In this document: in pieces, positions 32,438 through 46,000 of the stretch
Layout of the letters: every line of letters begins with the position of its first letter
Position numbering within the stretch: position 1 is the first letter of the stretch
From: Acanthaster planci
Lineage: Eukaryota; Echinodermata; Asteroidea; Valvatida; Acanthasteridae
Length of the DNA: 64,000 nucleotides
Assembly (NCBI RefSeq): GCF_001949145.1
Contig: NW_019091366.1
Location: 678,492-742,491, forward strand
Direction: 5' to 3'
Notes under the pieces: generated by a model
The model's database searches: none
What the model was told of the DNA's origin: nothing
What the model saw: the letters and a program-made list of their open reading frames with translations, nothing else
Program-made: the position numbers and the translations under genes

Positions 32438-35400
32438 TAAAAAAAAAAACAGGTAAGACCAAAAATAAGGGATCACGGGAAGTGGCATTCCATTGCACCT
32501 GTCCTTTCTAATTTCTCCCTGCAATTTATTCAGTCAGGGCAAACAGCCTACAGTTCAGAACTGTGACAGACCAGAGCACATACTTGTGTCACAAGTATAT
32601 TTTAACCAGAATGCAGAATTCCATGCATAGTTCATACGTGAACAGTTCAACCATGTTGAGCCTCGTGTGCATTAACTCACCTTGTTTCCTTCCCGAGGCT
32701 ATATTGTCCCTTTTTATTCACTTTACTTTGGGTAAATTCTCACAACCAATAAATTAGCCAGCTTAGAAGCAAGAATTCTAGCCACAATCAACATTGGAAT
32801 GATATCATTTATAACACAGTTATCAGTTCGCTCATCCTTGTGGGACATTTCCTATGGCTTCCACTGAGATTAAACAAATTTGTAAACATCTTTGACTAAC
32901 CATATCCCCACAGCCATACCCGTTTCTTATAATGCCACAGGTTTTCAAAATTTCTACAGCCCTGTTATGAGACCATTTGAAGGAGCAATATCCTATTGGC
33001 AACAGTAATTTAAACAAGAAATGAGTTACAAGGGAATAAGAGTATATCTAATCCCACAGCCAAACAAATCTGAACAGATTATTTGAACAAACTACAAGAA
33101 CAAATTACTTTCCCCTTTTGAAAACCACAGCGGTGACTCTAGGCACTCACTGCCTCATTGTGTATATTGGCTCCCAAAGGCCCCCAACTGTGAATCAGCA
33201 CACGCAAGGGGAATCCAAAAACTTGAGGACAGGTTAGGTATTTGGGGTTAGATTGACTGTTGAATGCAAGCGCCCTTTAGAAACCACATGTGATGAGCAG
33301 GTTGGGTTCCAGTCATGGCATATATTAAAACTGTGACCGACATGCTTTCGTTTCAATGCACTTATTGCATAGAAATCACCTTTTAACTTCATAGCAAATT
33401 GAAACGATTTTCCACCTTAATATGCAGAACATAAAGAGACAAAACATGACCATACCTTTTCTCTCATCAATGGTGTTACAAGGGTCTTTTCAACACAACA
33501 AAAACAGGCAGAAAAAAAGTGACACCATACCTGTACTTTGTTTAGTAAACCTTAGTTTTAATGCTTTTTACCTAAAAAATTAACAGTTAAAAAGAAAATA
33601 TACCTTACACAAACTTTAAGTTGTTAAAACAGACAAAGTATATATGCTTTGCATAAGATTTGGAAGAGATGCTAAAATAAAAAATAATAATAAACTTAGT
33701 AAGATGAAACATATTTGCACAATTTTATCCAAGCTTGGGAAAAAAGTTCAAAGGAACAAAACATATTTATATAGAGAGACTACATACAGCAAAATAAAAG
33801 AACTGAAAAAGTTACAACGTCTGCTATTATTTCAGTTCTGTGAAGCAATATACTGGCTTAATTCAGGTCTGGTAGGGTTGAACATTTCAAGCAATAATGT
33901 TAACACTGCTTGAATAAGCAGAGGTATTAAGACAAAGGGAATTACAATTTAGACCAACACCACATCCTGGTTTCAGTAGAACCAATTCTTTTTCTCCTTT
34001 CGCCTACAATTAAAGAACCGCCAGCCCAAAATTAAGTATCTTGTCAAGTTTGTAACAATTCATTTCTTACAAACATGCCACTGCTTTATGTAGCTTAACT
34101 TTTGTTGTGTTTGACTTAGTTTCTAACACCCGTAGACTGTTAGTTGATTGTTAAGCGATATGCAGTACGTGCATCAAGAAATGTATACGTAGAATAAAAA
34201 AGTGCTCAACCGTCAGGGTGGTACTTTTATGACAACATAAAAGGTTGGGAAGGGGACATAGGTCAATGTACCAGCTCAATACTGGACACACATCAAAACA
34301 CTTTTCTTTCTAATGCGCATCATTAGATAAAACAAGATGTGGTTTTAGGCCCTTCACTATAAAGAAGAGGCTAAGACAATGTTGCAAGTCCACTGTTTTT
34401 CACCAAGTCAGTCCTGCAATTATTCAATGATAACAATCAGCAACAGGTTATATAAAAAGTCACATTACTGTATCATTTTTTTTATAAATTACAATAACAC
34501 TACAATGTCAGTCAACATTCAGTCCGTATTTACCCAAATTGCAATTAATTTATTTTAGATGAATAATCAGAATTCATTGACAAAAGCTTGTAACAATATG
34601 GACTACCTAATTCATTTAAAAAGATCAACAAGTTCATGCACCTCTGTGTATGGTCCACAATGCATACAGTGAAAGGCGAATATGGCTTATCTGTAATTTT
34701 CACGAAGCTTGATCATTATTTACATATATCTTTGTTTTCATTGAACTCTACGGAAGAAAGTTTTGTACAAGCAAAATTGGCAAAAAAAAGGCAACTTCTA
34801 AAAGGCACTGATTAAAAAAAAAAAACCAAAGTTTCGCACCACTGAGAATATAAGAGGCATTAAATAGTGACTACTCAGTATCCCCAGCATTGTTTTATTA
34901 GTTGAAACAGAAGTCACAGCTGCAGAACCTCCGACTGACAATTTCAATACAAACCCAAATACAAAACACCCTGAGGTCCTTTTTCTGTTACACAACAAAA
35001 CATGATAATCAGTGCCATGCAATCCGTCTTTTCCCACTTTCATCATAATAAGAAAGCCGGATAGCACTGGTGTCAGACTGATCTAGCAGGGACAATTCCT
35101 CAGGCTGTTGGAAGCAAAGATTGTATAGCGCCAAAGGCGCAAGATGGATAACTCTGCCCAAAAGGTGTAATTACCATGGGCGCCATTTGAGCAAGTGATA
35201 CGCCTGTACGGATTACGGTAATGCTTCGGCCGGGGCTCACCAGGTGCACGTGCCTGCCGCGGCGTCAGCACGTATGCAGTAAAGTGCGTTGCACAGGCGT
35301 ATCGCTTGCTCAAATGGCGCCTATGCGATTACAATGTTTTACGTGTATTTGCGGTGAAGTTCTCCATCTTGCGCCGCTACGCGGCGCTATATGATCTTTG

Positions 35401-36363
35401 GTTCGAACTCATTTTGCGATGTTGACAAGAAACCAAAAGTAATACCATACACATTTTGACTCCTTGATTCCGGTTAGAAGCTGAGGCTTCCACAGTTTTG
35501 CCTAGAGTGGTGATGGGGGGGGGGGGCGCAAGGGAAAAGTACACAACAAATGAAGGGACTACCACCTGGGTCTAAAATAACTTCTATCAAAACAAGCAGG
35601 AACTCTTACCTTACTCTCAAAGCAATTCCTCTAAATAAACCAATTTTAAGCACTGTGCATCCTTCTTAATGGTAATTAGAACAATCCGAGGTTGAAGTGC
35701 TCTTCAACATTGCTCAGATTTGTTTTTTTATATCTTGGATCTTGTTTTTCTTTCTTGTGTCTGAGGTGCAATAATGACCAAAAGGCTGAGGTGGTCGCCG
35801 ACATAAGTGTAACGGACCAACTCACATTGGAAAACACACAGGATGTCCCAATGGCTACTTCTTAACGTTTTTCACTCCCAAAGCACCTCAATAATTAATC
35901 AAGTTAAAAGAGGAACAACAGGTTTTATTCTCAAAGTCCATGAATCAGACTCCCTGAACAGACAGGAATGGAAGTGCCAACTGACAATCAGGGACACAGA
36001 CGCAGACGAATGGCCTTGTATGTTCTGTTATTCCAAAATGAAAGAAACTAATTTGGGAACTTCATTCATTCATCTCAACATGCCTTGGGGATGCTTTGGG
36101 GTTGGGGCAGATTTCATTAAATCATGACAGGTTTGACATCACCATTAAATTACATTAGAGGTATCACGTCTAAACTGTCAAAGAAACATATGGTCCTATA
36201 CCATATATAACACTAAACTGAAATTAAAAGGGAAAAAATTAACCCATCCCCCCCAAAAAAAAACCCTACTGGTAATTATTTCTGAAATCTGTTGATGAAA
36301 TTGGCTATCTGATGAAACGCATGCTTCTTGTTGGTTTTGTTTTAACAGACAGATAGATGTCAT
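32438..36363. other. Convergent intergenic region before the prominin 3' end
   Basis: AT-rich, with no exon-like ORFs. It includes a strong donor-like AACAG|GTAAGA at about 32452, just past the preceding gene's stop, which could be a 3'UTR intron. It also holds a foldback element at 35115-35400. TTTATT at 35924-35929 (AATAAA on the minus strand) is a possible prominin poly(A) signal. Confidence 0.5.
35115..35400. mobile_element. Foldback element with CAAAGATTGTATAGCGC ends
   Basis: The outer ends CAAAGATTGTATAGCGCC and GGCGCTATATGATCTTTG are inverted repeats. AAGATGGA and TCCATCTT pair further in, and a second arm, GGCGCCATTTGAGCAAGTGA, pairs with its complement near 35300-35320. Length is about 286 bases, CG-rich in AT-rich surroundings, with no transposase. 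The terminus is shared with the 31189-31227 palindrome. Confidence 0.88.
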
Positions 36364-39300
36364 TCATGAAATTCTGGGGGAAAAGTAAGGTGCCTGCTTT
36401 TTGTCATCGTCCGGTTCCCAGGATTCTGTGGCTGAACATTCCTCCTCTTCATCCTTCACATCTTCTATTCTGTACGGAGAGTGGATAAAACGACATTGAA
36501 AGTAATCAAAATATTGTCTTGTATTATACACGGGCAGTCAAGAATGGAGCAGCTTGTGGATTGGGGCTGGATGAAATGTTTTTTTGTGTTTATACGTAAG
36601 CCTTTTACATAAGAACTGAATCACTAATTAACTCCTTGTAAAATAATATAAAAATGTGCAACATTAAATTAAAGCTAAGCCTTATCCACCTAGAAAGAAT
36701 TTCTGTGATGCGCTCATTTGTTTACGTAATTCTTACAAATAAGTAGCCTTTTATAAACTGCATCTTTGTAATATTAACAGTTCAGTAGTGCTTCTCTTTG
36801 TTTCCGATTTATTACCAGTTCATAATATTTCACACTTAGTTTGTGCTTGAAAAGTTTAAATGTTGTATATAAATTGGCAGCTTTATTCATTGGTTTCAGC
36901 TGATGTCCAAGGAAATGTCAAATACCGTAGATCTTCATTGGAACTGTCTCCATGTCGTGTCTGCATTAACAAAAAAGAGGGAAGTTGTGGGATAGGAGAG
37001 ATCAAACACGGTTTTGGTCAAACTATTCTACAAAATAAATACAAATATTTCCTTTCAATATGATGACAACAGTAAAAGAAAATAATTCAGCAGTTCTGAC
37101 AAACACAGATCAAAATTCTGGTCATGGTAAATGACGTGTGTTCTAATCACAACTACGCGGGAAGGGAAATGAACACATATTGCATTGTAGCTAAGCAAAG
37201 CTATATAGATATGAAAAACAACAAATTTATGTCCTTTTCAAGCAATACACGTTTTCTCATCAAAGCGTTCAGCCACCAAGAAATGCCGGACCAAAGCAGT
37301 GAAAGCAATGATGCAGTGAAGAAAATGTACAAGAGCGTTACAACAGGAACATGTAACGGTTGTGCGCTTGGCAGGGGAGGACTGTTGAGGAACAGTGGAA
37401 GCACCTTTCATGACAGTCGTGGGGGAAAGGGGGCAGATGAAGCACCTCTTGAAAATGTGAATTCAGGTGGAAACAAGGGTTGGAAATCCGTTCCCAACAG
37501 AAGGTGAGCAATATTGTACTGCTAACCTGGAAGTGCATGCAGAGCTAATTATTTTCATTAAAAGTCACAGGTCTGATGAGCAAACCTCAGTACTGTTGTG
37601 GCACCAGACTAGTGGCATAACCAGGTCTTACGTGTGGGGAAGGGGGGAAAATAGTATCGTTTTTTGTTTTTCTAAAAGCCAATGCCCAATTTGTTTTTCC
37701 GTCCAAGAGAATCCTCAACCGCCCCCAAAAAGAAAGTGGGAGTACCGTTTCTAAAACACTGGCCCTTTCAATTCCTAAAAAAAAAATTTTTTCGCCCGTC
37801 CCCCGTTGGATATCCCACTACACCACACCCATTCACTTTTGTGGCTTCTGATGCTGGTCCCAGATTAGTCCTTGTTTTGATTATTAAAGCAGTGCAGAAA
37901 AGAGCAGCTGAGAACTAGACATGGAGAACCAGCTTTTCCATAACTAATATTTTCACGTGGCTCTACCCAGACATTAACATAAGATGGAATTTTTTCTTGA
38001 ATGTCAATTCACAATTACAGGGCCAGAGTTTATTCACCAGCGATGTACACTGACAAGTGAAAAGCATGAAATGAGCTGTGAATCTGTCTCAGGCTACAGT
38101 CCCAAGAACATGTCCCTCTTCTCGCCCCCTCCCCCCAGCTTTTAACGTTTACATTCCAAATTCTCTAGCAAGCATTTGCCAGTCTGAACAAGCTAATTGG
38201 AAGCTGAAGCAAAATCATATTTGTTGCAGAAAATGAACAAAATGTAGCTGATAAAGTGGTCCTTTACTTTGGGGAAAAAAATCTGCTAGATTGGTAACTT
38301 GAGTCAGGGATGTGGACAATATTGAGAGCACCCCACATTACATGAGTGTGAGGTTTAGATGCATTTAATGAAATAACAGTCCAAATTTATGAAAGCATTT
38401 GTCCCCAACTAAATGTCCTGGACAGAAAGTGCTTGAAAAGTCCTTGAAAGATGCCTTTGCAAAGACTGAGATCCCTTTTGGGCCCTCTCCTGTCATCTGA
38501 GGACCACTGGACAAGACCAAAGACATAAAAGACTCATTTCAGTACCCTCATCAAACCTCACCCCCGCAACTGATTACGGAAAAACAACAATCACTGGCAC
38601 CACATTTCAATGGCACCACCACAACCTGGTTTACGACAAACAAATCCAACTAAGCATAACCAACATGGAAACTAAAAAGAAAGTTAAAGAAAACCCCAGG
38701 CCTTTTTGAAAATTTGAAAATTCTTGAATGAGTTCCTCAGTTGATATCGTGTCCAATTTGACTCCCTAGGGTTGTACTTTGTTTTTGTGGGTAGGAGAGT
38801 CAAGCTGTCAATCACTCAGTCTGTTGGTCAGTCCAGTATCGTATCAGCACAAAGAATGCCTTTAGGTTTGAAACAGAGTTTAACTTTGAGCTTAAAACCG
38901 GCTTTCTTTTCGGAATTAATTTTTGTCACTGTCCCTCGGGGAGGGGGGATTAGAATGGTAAAAATATGATCACGGCACCCAGGTTTCCTCAGCTGGGGCA
39001 GTGCCAGGATCACTTCATGATCTAAATGAGCGACATACACACAGCAAAAATGGGTTTTGTGGACAACAAAAGAAAAACGCGGAGTTACCAGAGACTTCAA
39101 TCGAATCACATCGCAGCGATTCTCACCAGCGACACAGCTGCTAAATCTGTGCAGATTTTCATCAGTAAAAGTACTATAAGGTTAGGTTACAAGCCGATAA
39201 GTTAGACATTCATATGGTCCCTTTCACAGAGACAATTTTAAAATCGTTCATAAACCAGAAAACTTGGAAATGGGGTGGGGGGGGTTGTCGACCATCAATG

Positions 39301-40078
39301 CATTCCAACCTTTCCTGCATGCACCCAGACCATCGGTATTTCAAATCTTTGAACAAATATAGCAGTAATTAGCAATTAATCAATCATGCTCTGACATGAT
39401 GGATAAGTTGACAAGGCAGTAAGAAGCAGCTCTACCGTCTACAGCTCGATCCTCTTAAACATATTTTAAACCAAAAAAAAAAAAGCGTGGGGCAACTCAC
39501 GCATTGTAGTAATCTTCGTAGAATCGCATCCGCCGGTAAAACTTGGAAAGTTTAACGGCAAAAATAATGCTTGGGATGAAGAGGATGACGCACCATCCCA
39601 GGCAGAGCCAGAAACCATTCTGCAAGATGAAACAACCGGTAAGTAGATTCAGCAGTCAGATGTGGGCAGAGATCAATTGCAACAGCAACAAAACCCAGCT
39701 TAAAAAAAAATGGAGATCCAAATTCTGAAAATAGACACAGCTAATAAAAATAAGGCAACAAAATACCAAAACAAGGCAGAGACTCTTATGTGGGTGGAAA
39801 TAACACCAAGGAAGACAATATTGATACAAACAACCTTAAAAAAAAACCAAAATCCAAATAAATGGCGATAACTTACTCTAACACATGTACAGCGCACTTT
39901 ACAGAGCAGAGTGCCCTACCAAGAGTCCAAAGTTTTTAAACCCTGAATTAAAAAAAGGGTAAGATTGCTCTTAGAAGGAAATACTTACAAAGGCATATAC
40001 CAGGTTCTTGCACACGAGGATTTCCAAGGAATCGTACAGATTGGCAACAGGCTTACATCCACCAACCTCATTATTCAC
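36364..40078 (-). CDS. PROM1: Prominin exons 20-22 of window: TM5 and cytoplasmic tail
   Basis: Exon 39989-40078 holds [11 protein letters not shown] (compare the conserved C-K-P-V-A before TM5). Exon 39501-39619 encodes TM5 ([15 protein letters not shown]), then S-K-F-Y-R-R-M. The last exon, 36364-36469, joins in phase 2 and encodes an acidic tail ([10 protein letters not shown]) ending R-I-S. The tail exon is supported by phase and splice signals but not by close sequence similarity, since prominin tails vary and are alternatively spliced. Confidence 0.82.
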
Positions 40079-43000
40079 CTTTGATGTGAGGAAAAAGCAA
40101 ATAGCCACACAAATTGAAAATAGAACTTCATTTAATAACTAAGTGATTAGGGGCTTCCCTTCTCTGTGATATTCCTTCATCATCTTTTTGCTTTATTTCT
40201 GGATATTCAAAAAAGTTTCTTTTTACATTTTTTATTTGCTTATTCTTTTTCACTTTGGTAGTGATTTTCTGCAAAAAAGTCCTCACATGACCGACCAAAA
40301 TATAATTTCCTCAGGCTGATGCACTTTTATTACTGTGGGTCAATCCTGGGTGACAGCAGCCAGGACAAACAGTGAAAACGAAAGTCCCCAGGAGAGGAAA
40401 GCTTTATCACACACACAAATCCACACTTGCAAGGCCCAAGGGCAGGTGCTTTGTAAAGCTTTGATTTCTCTCTTGACAAGAATAACCATCTGCGATGTGA
40501 TGCAAACTGGATTGTGGCACGTTACAGATGAACCCTTACAATACCACAAAGGAAAGTTGGTTAAGATTGCTGGCTAGCTATGACCTTGCAGCCAGCACAA
40601 GTAAATTGGTTCCCAATTGGTCAGTTAATCCACAAATACATGTACACTCTGCATCATTGTGTGGCATCCCACTCTCCCTGTGGGTAAGCGCAATCTGTCA
40701 AAACAACAGATTGACTCGGATTCAAAGTCCCACCGAAGAGCTAGCCTGACGGCATCTACATTTTGTGCACAAGAAGATATTTTTCTCTCTTATTCCCTAG
40801 TCGAGTCACAGGAACAAGGAAAACCACTTAAAATAAGCATTTTAATCTCACCGAGGGCTTTTAGGAAATCTCCTCAAGACAATTTTAAGATTACTTTTCC
40901 ACTTAAAATGCTGAATTTAAAATCCTACACTAAGGCAAACAGTCTGAACTATTTTCTGTGATCAAAGTCAAAGCACTTAGAGCTTTTCCTTCGATGTATT
41001 GGACTTGACTAAAATACATAAATAAAACACAACAATTTATCAGAGATCTCTAAATGGTGGTTTTTTTTTTTCGAAAAACAACCCCCTCAAAAAAGGCACT
41101 TCAGCTTGAACTCACCTCCCCGAGAACATACAAGACATACTGGTCAACGTAGTTTAGGATCTTGTTGACAAACTGCTTAAGAGCCTGGGAACAAAAGAAC
41201 AAAGTGATGTGGCCTATTGGCTTCAAGCACAAATGACTGAGGGCGTTCTGTGGTCTACACAGGGATGCCGGGCCAGGGTGCTTCTCAGGCACTGACAGTG
41301 CACATATGACAAAAATAAAGCAACGTCGATTGAATGTTTCTCTGGCATGTGGAACACAGCTTCGGTCCCTCTGTTGCATTATGAGAGAGTCAAAGAAATC
41401 AGGTCATAGTAAACAGCAAGGCAGATTTAAAAACAGTACTCCATTACCTACATTAAAATGCCAGGATTACAGGGAAATGTTGCTATTGGCTCTGACTATG
41501 CACATGATCCAGAGGTACAAAACTTCAAACTGTGACTATGTATGATTTCTGGTGCATTTTCATCAAATCCCATCCACATGTACCAGTGTATATTTCCCTG
41601 ATAAGGGGGAAAAGTCTCTGAATTTCTTTTCTTTACCTCATTGAACAGTGTTGGACCGTGATTGTGTATGTAATCTTGAGTTTCCTGAACGTCAATTAAA
41701 GACTTGTTAACCGACGGCTGTGAACAGAAAAGAAGAGAACTGAGACGGTGCAGCTGTGCCCTCTCCAAGGCTCACAACAACACATGCAAATACAACTTTG
41801 GAAGCAAGAAAAACAAGGAAATCCAAGCTGAAATCAGCACTGTCCAAGCCTCTCAGCACTGTCGTTTAATTTACAATGCCAAAAACAAGAAGTTAAAAAA
41901 AAATCTGGGAAATAAGCTGATCCCACAAAAAGTTGCATGTCCAAAGAGAAAAATATGCCCACCTTCCAAACCAGGTTACAGCTCAAGCCTAATTCTGACA
42001 GGGAACTGAAAAAAAATTGCTCCTAAGAGGCAGGGTATGAGCATGCTTCTTAGGAATTGGACTCACAACAAAATAAAACTATCAATCAGTATTTGTGAAC
42101 AAGAATAAAAGGACAAAAATGGCTCTGCATGAAGGATTGGTGATACTTACACTCAGATTGCCCACTTTGGCCATTAGAACATCTAAACTGGCCTCTAGGG
42201 TATCCTAAGGAAGAGAGTTAATGGTTGGATAGTCAGAAATCAATCTGATGAAAAAAAATTGAAAATGCTTTAAAGTAAGAGACATCCCCCACCTCCAAAA
42301 AAATGGTGTTCTGCAGTATTGGCCTTTGAAAAATTAAGAAAATGAAAGGCGATCAAAAAAGCCTGATGGAAAGGCAGACGCATGATTTTAGAAGTTCCCA
42401 TCTGATGAATGACTTGGAAATTAGGAGCTCAAACTGAATTCATTTGTTTTTGTACTCAAGCTGTGACAAAAATGCCCCCAAAACCAGACTTCCTTCCGTT
42501 TTAGCTTTCCCAAATCTCACCTTCTCCTCTAGCATTCCTGCATTTTTGTCTTTAGGAGCTTAGGTCTCTCAAAATCAAACGTATGAGTGTCCATTTTCAA
42601 CAATAATTCCATCTCAGTACCGTACTTGTTTTGAATTACTTGGACACTTAACAGCTGTTCACGTCACGTGTGTGTAAACTGTACTATAAATAGGTTTGGT
42701 GTGCAATCCAACATGGTGGTTATTCAAGTGTAACTAGGAGTTTGTGAATTGGTTAGAAGTTCTTAAATTAATTCTAGACAACCAAGACTTTTAGAAACTG
42801 ATGTATTACATTAAATGTTGTTAGAAATAATTATTTAGCTTCTTTGCATTCAAACAGGTCAATTCTGATGCAATTTTAGAATTGAGAACCGGGGAGCTTT
42901 TGCCTTTTTGTCGCACTAAATTGTTATTGAGGGGAATAGCAGGACAATTTACAAACAGCTGCAAGGATTGTAAATAGAGAATGTCAATAGAAGTGCTGAC

Positions 43001-46000
43001 TTGATTGGAATTCCAGATTTTACAGTTAAAGAATTGTTCTTGATTCGTTCTGAATTACTGAAGTTGGGACTGCATTTATTTTAGTCTTTTCTCTCTGCAC
43101 CTAGTTTTTCTCTAGAGTAATTTCATCTTATATTTTGACCCGGATCCACGTACGACCACCATCAAGAATTGCTATACAGGAGAGGCGGAAGTCCAGAGGT
43201 TTAGGCCTTAACTATTCCGCCTGATGGCAGCGCTATTGGGGTTGGGGAGCCCCCCCTTTTTTAACTCTCTCTCTTTCTGCCTTCCGCCACAAAACAATAT
43301 AAAACAGACATGCTTTCTTTTCAGTGTCATCCACGCATTCACTTGTGACACGGTTTATTCAATGGAGATGGGGCACAATTGTGTCAGTTGTTACATCGGT
43401 TCCATAAAAATGAACAGCTTTTTTCCTGCAGGTGGATTCCAAATTGACATTGTTATACACTCCACAGGTCCTGACAGGTGGTAAAAGTTGCGGATGTAAC
43501 AAATACACCATCACAAATTGTGCCCCAACCTCATGGAATGACCCACATGTTTATTTCTGAAATTTTGTCGATAAATTAAGCCCGTGGCTAAAAATACATT
43601 TCAGATTAATCAATTGGAAACCAACCAAATTGAATAAAAGAGTAAAACTTCACAAACTGAAGGTTTAACATTTCTTGCATTTCTGCAGTTCACGTATGTG
43701 CCCCGCTATGCAAGACTGAGTCACCAGGGGTCGAAAGAGCCACTTTTTAAATAAAGTCCTTTGAAAGAATCTTGTGTAGTGATTAAACGATAGGAATCCT
43801 CAACAACGTTTTAACATCTACACAACGTCCATTTCCATTATACCCAACTGAGTGACACATCAAAAGAAAGAGCTCAAATTCCTCAATCTATTAAAAACAA
43901 AGTAAAACTCCACAGTGACTCTCTTGACTTAAGACTTATTTTTGCAGAGTGGGTCCCCTGTGAACTCTTCTTGGTGGGTTATTACTAAATCTTGACAGAA
44001 AATATCATGCAATAGTTACCACGTAGCTTTCCATTGGGTCAACGAGGTCCGTTTGGTACATCCGTAAAGTGTTTGCATGCAATCTTAATTTGCTTTGGTT
44101 CTGGAAAACAATGCAAGAGAAGATTTCCTTTAAAAAATAAGGAAAAGTTACACTGTTCAAAGTGACATTTCAGCACTTTCTCTGTGATCAGAAGTGGTAC
44201 TTTCAGAGTAATTCACTGAGCTTTTACACACTGGCAATTTACCAAAGACAGGACCCACTCATATCACATATTTTCCGGTCCAATTTTATTCTAATTGACC
44301 GCTTTTATACCGACCGACTGACTGACCCTGTGTAAACGTCTTCAAAAACAAAAATGTTCAGACTGTTAGGAAAGTCCAAATTGCCCATTCACAGTGGAAT
44401 CAGAATGTTGGTCCCTCCATCAGATATACTTGACTTCAGAAAAAGGGGGATTGGGAACCAGTGTTGAAGAAGAGTATGTGATGCACTGGTTCACTATAGT
44501 TGCCACTATATCATGCCCATTACCGGTTAAAGAATGACTTCATACCAGGGAAGGCCTTTACAGTGACAGCAATGGCCATTTACCAAATCTCGACTTTGTA
44601 TTAACTCTCAAGCTCCAGAGATTCAAGACCGATAATAGAGCTGCAATCAGTTTGTGAGTTTGAACTCAGGAGACAAAATTCACAACACAAATGCTGGAAG
44701 CTGAAAGATGAAAGCAAAAGCAAGATTGGGACCATGCCCACTGCAGTTCAACATTTGGCTCCGGAGAAGTTCCTCACATTCCATGTATCTACTAATACAT
44801 GCTATATTTCACTAATCAGTCGGAATAAACTTACCGAGTAAGGCAACGACAATTGTGCAAATCTCTCTAGATCAGCTGCAATGCCCGTAAGATTTGCCTG
44901 TGTGACCCCTTTCCTAATCTGTAAAGAGTTATATTGACAAAAATAATTTTTTCTAAATTTATTTTTGTTAGGTATTTGAGAGTGGTGGTGATCATTAGAC
45001 CGCTTAAAAAACAAATTAAACTTGTCTCTTGTCCTGGGCACTAGGTAAAAATCAAACAGTGGTTGAGTAATGGCCCCTATGATCCCTTGGCTTTGCATAC
45101 AGCAGCGACATACTAGCTTTTGATCAGTATAGAGTTCGTGCCCTGACCTCTTGAAGGTACTGTGTGTAGTTGAGGTTGGCTACTCCAGAATCGACGAACT
45201 TTGTCAAGGCCATCTTCATTTCAGGGTCCAGAATTTGAACTTGGGATAGGTCTACATTAATGTCGCCAAGTTTGGTTTCAATGTCTGGATACATCTGAAA
45301 GAACGAAAATGCAAAAGCGAACTTTGAATACAAAAGTAGTCATTACATTGAAACACAAATCAGGGATCTCCACGGACTGTCAAATATACACTACATATAA
45401 ACACTGTGATTATAGCAACATAGCGTTGAAAGCCTTTACAAAAGTTAAGGTCTATGAAAGGAGATAAGAGATATTTGGATCAATGTGTCCCTCTTAGCAA
45501 AATAAAATGCCCTCATAAATAAAAGCTAATGAAATCACTACAGAAGGACAATAGCAAGCTACCAACCAAGAAACTAAGAAAAGACCTAAACAAATGAAAT
45601 TTTGCTCATTCTATCTATTATTACAAGATCCCTGAAAATGAGTCTATGGAGGATTCTTAGACTTTTTTGTATGCACGCATGGGAAAAAGCAGACCTTGTG
45701 AATTCTGAGCAAGGTGGAAATGATCACCAAAATCTGTCCAAGACTTCAGTACAATTCTGTACAATCAGCCCAAGTGTCTACCTTTCTATAATCCAGCGCT
45801 GCGGTTATATTGAAGATGTTACCCAGCTTGAGTGCCGTGTACAACCCATAGTCCATTTCACAAGAGCTGCAAGACAAGAACACCAGGAAATTGGTCAACT
45901 CCCTAAAAAACTTCATTTTTTTGGTGGCCTTGTAAAATGTCGAAGAGAAAAAAATCAGAATTGCCAAACAAGGGAAAAACTGCTCAGCGGCTTTCCCCTA

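Noticed and set aside
35398-35410. GGTTCGAACTC, like a tRNA B box
   Set aside because: No A box or cloverleaf upstream; it sits at the edge of a foldback element.
38828-39109. 93-codon minus ORF as an extra prominin tail exon
   Set aside because: The only acceptor gives a stop after one codon in the required phase, and the rest shows no prominin features.
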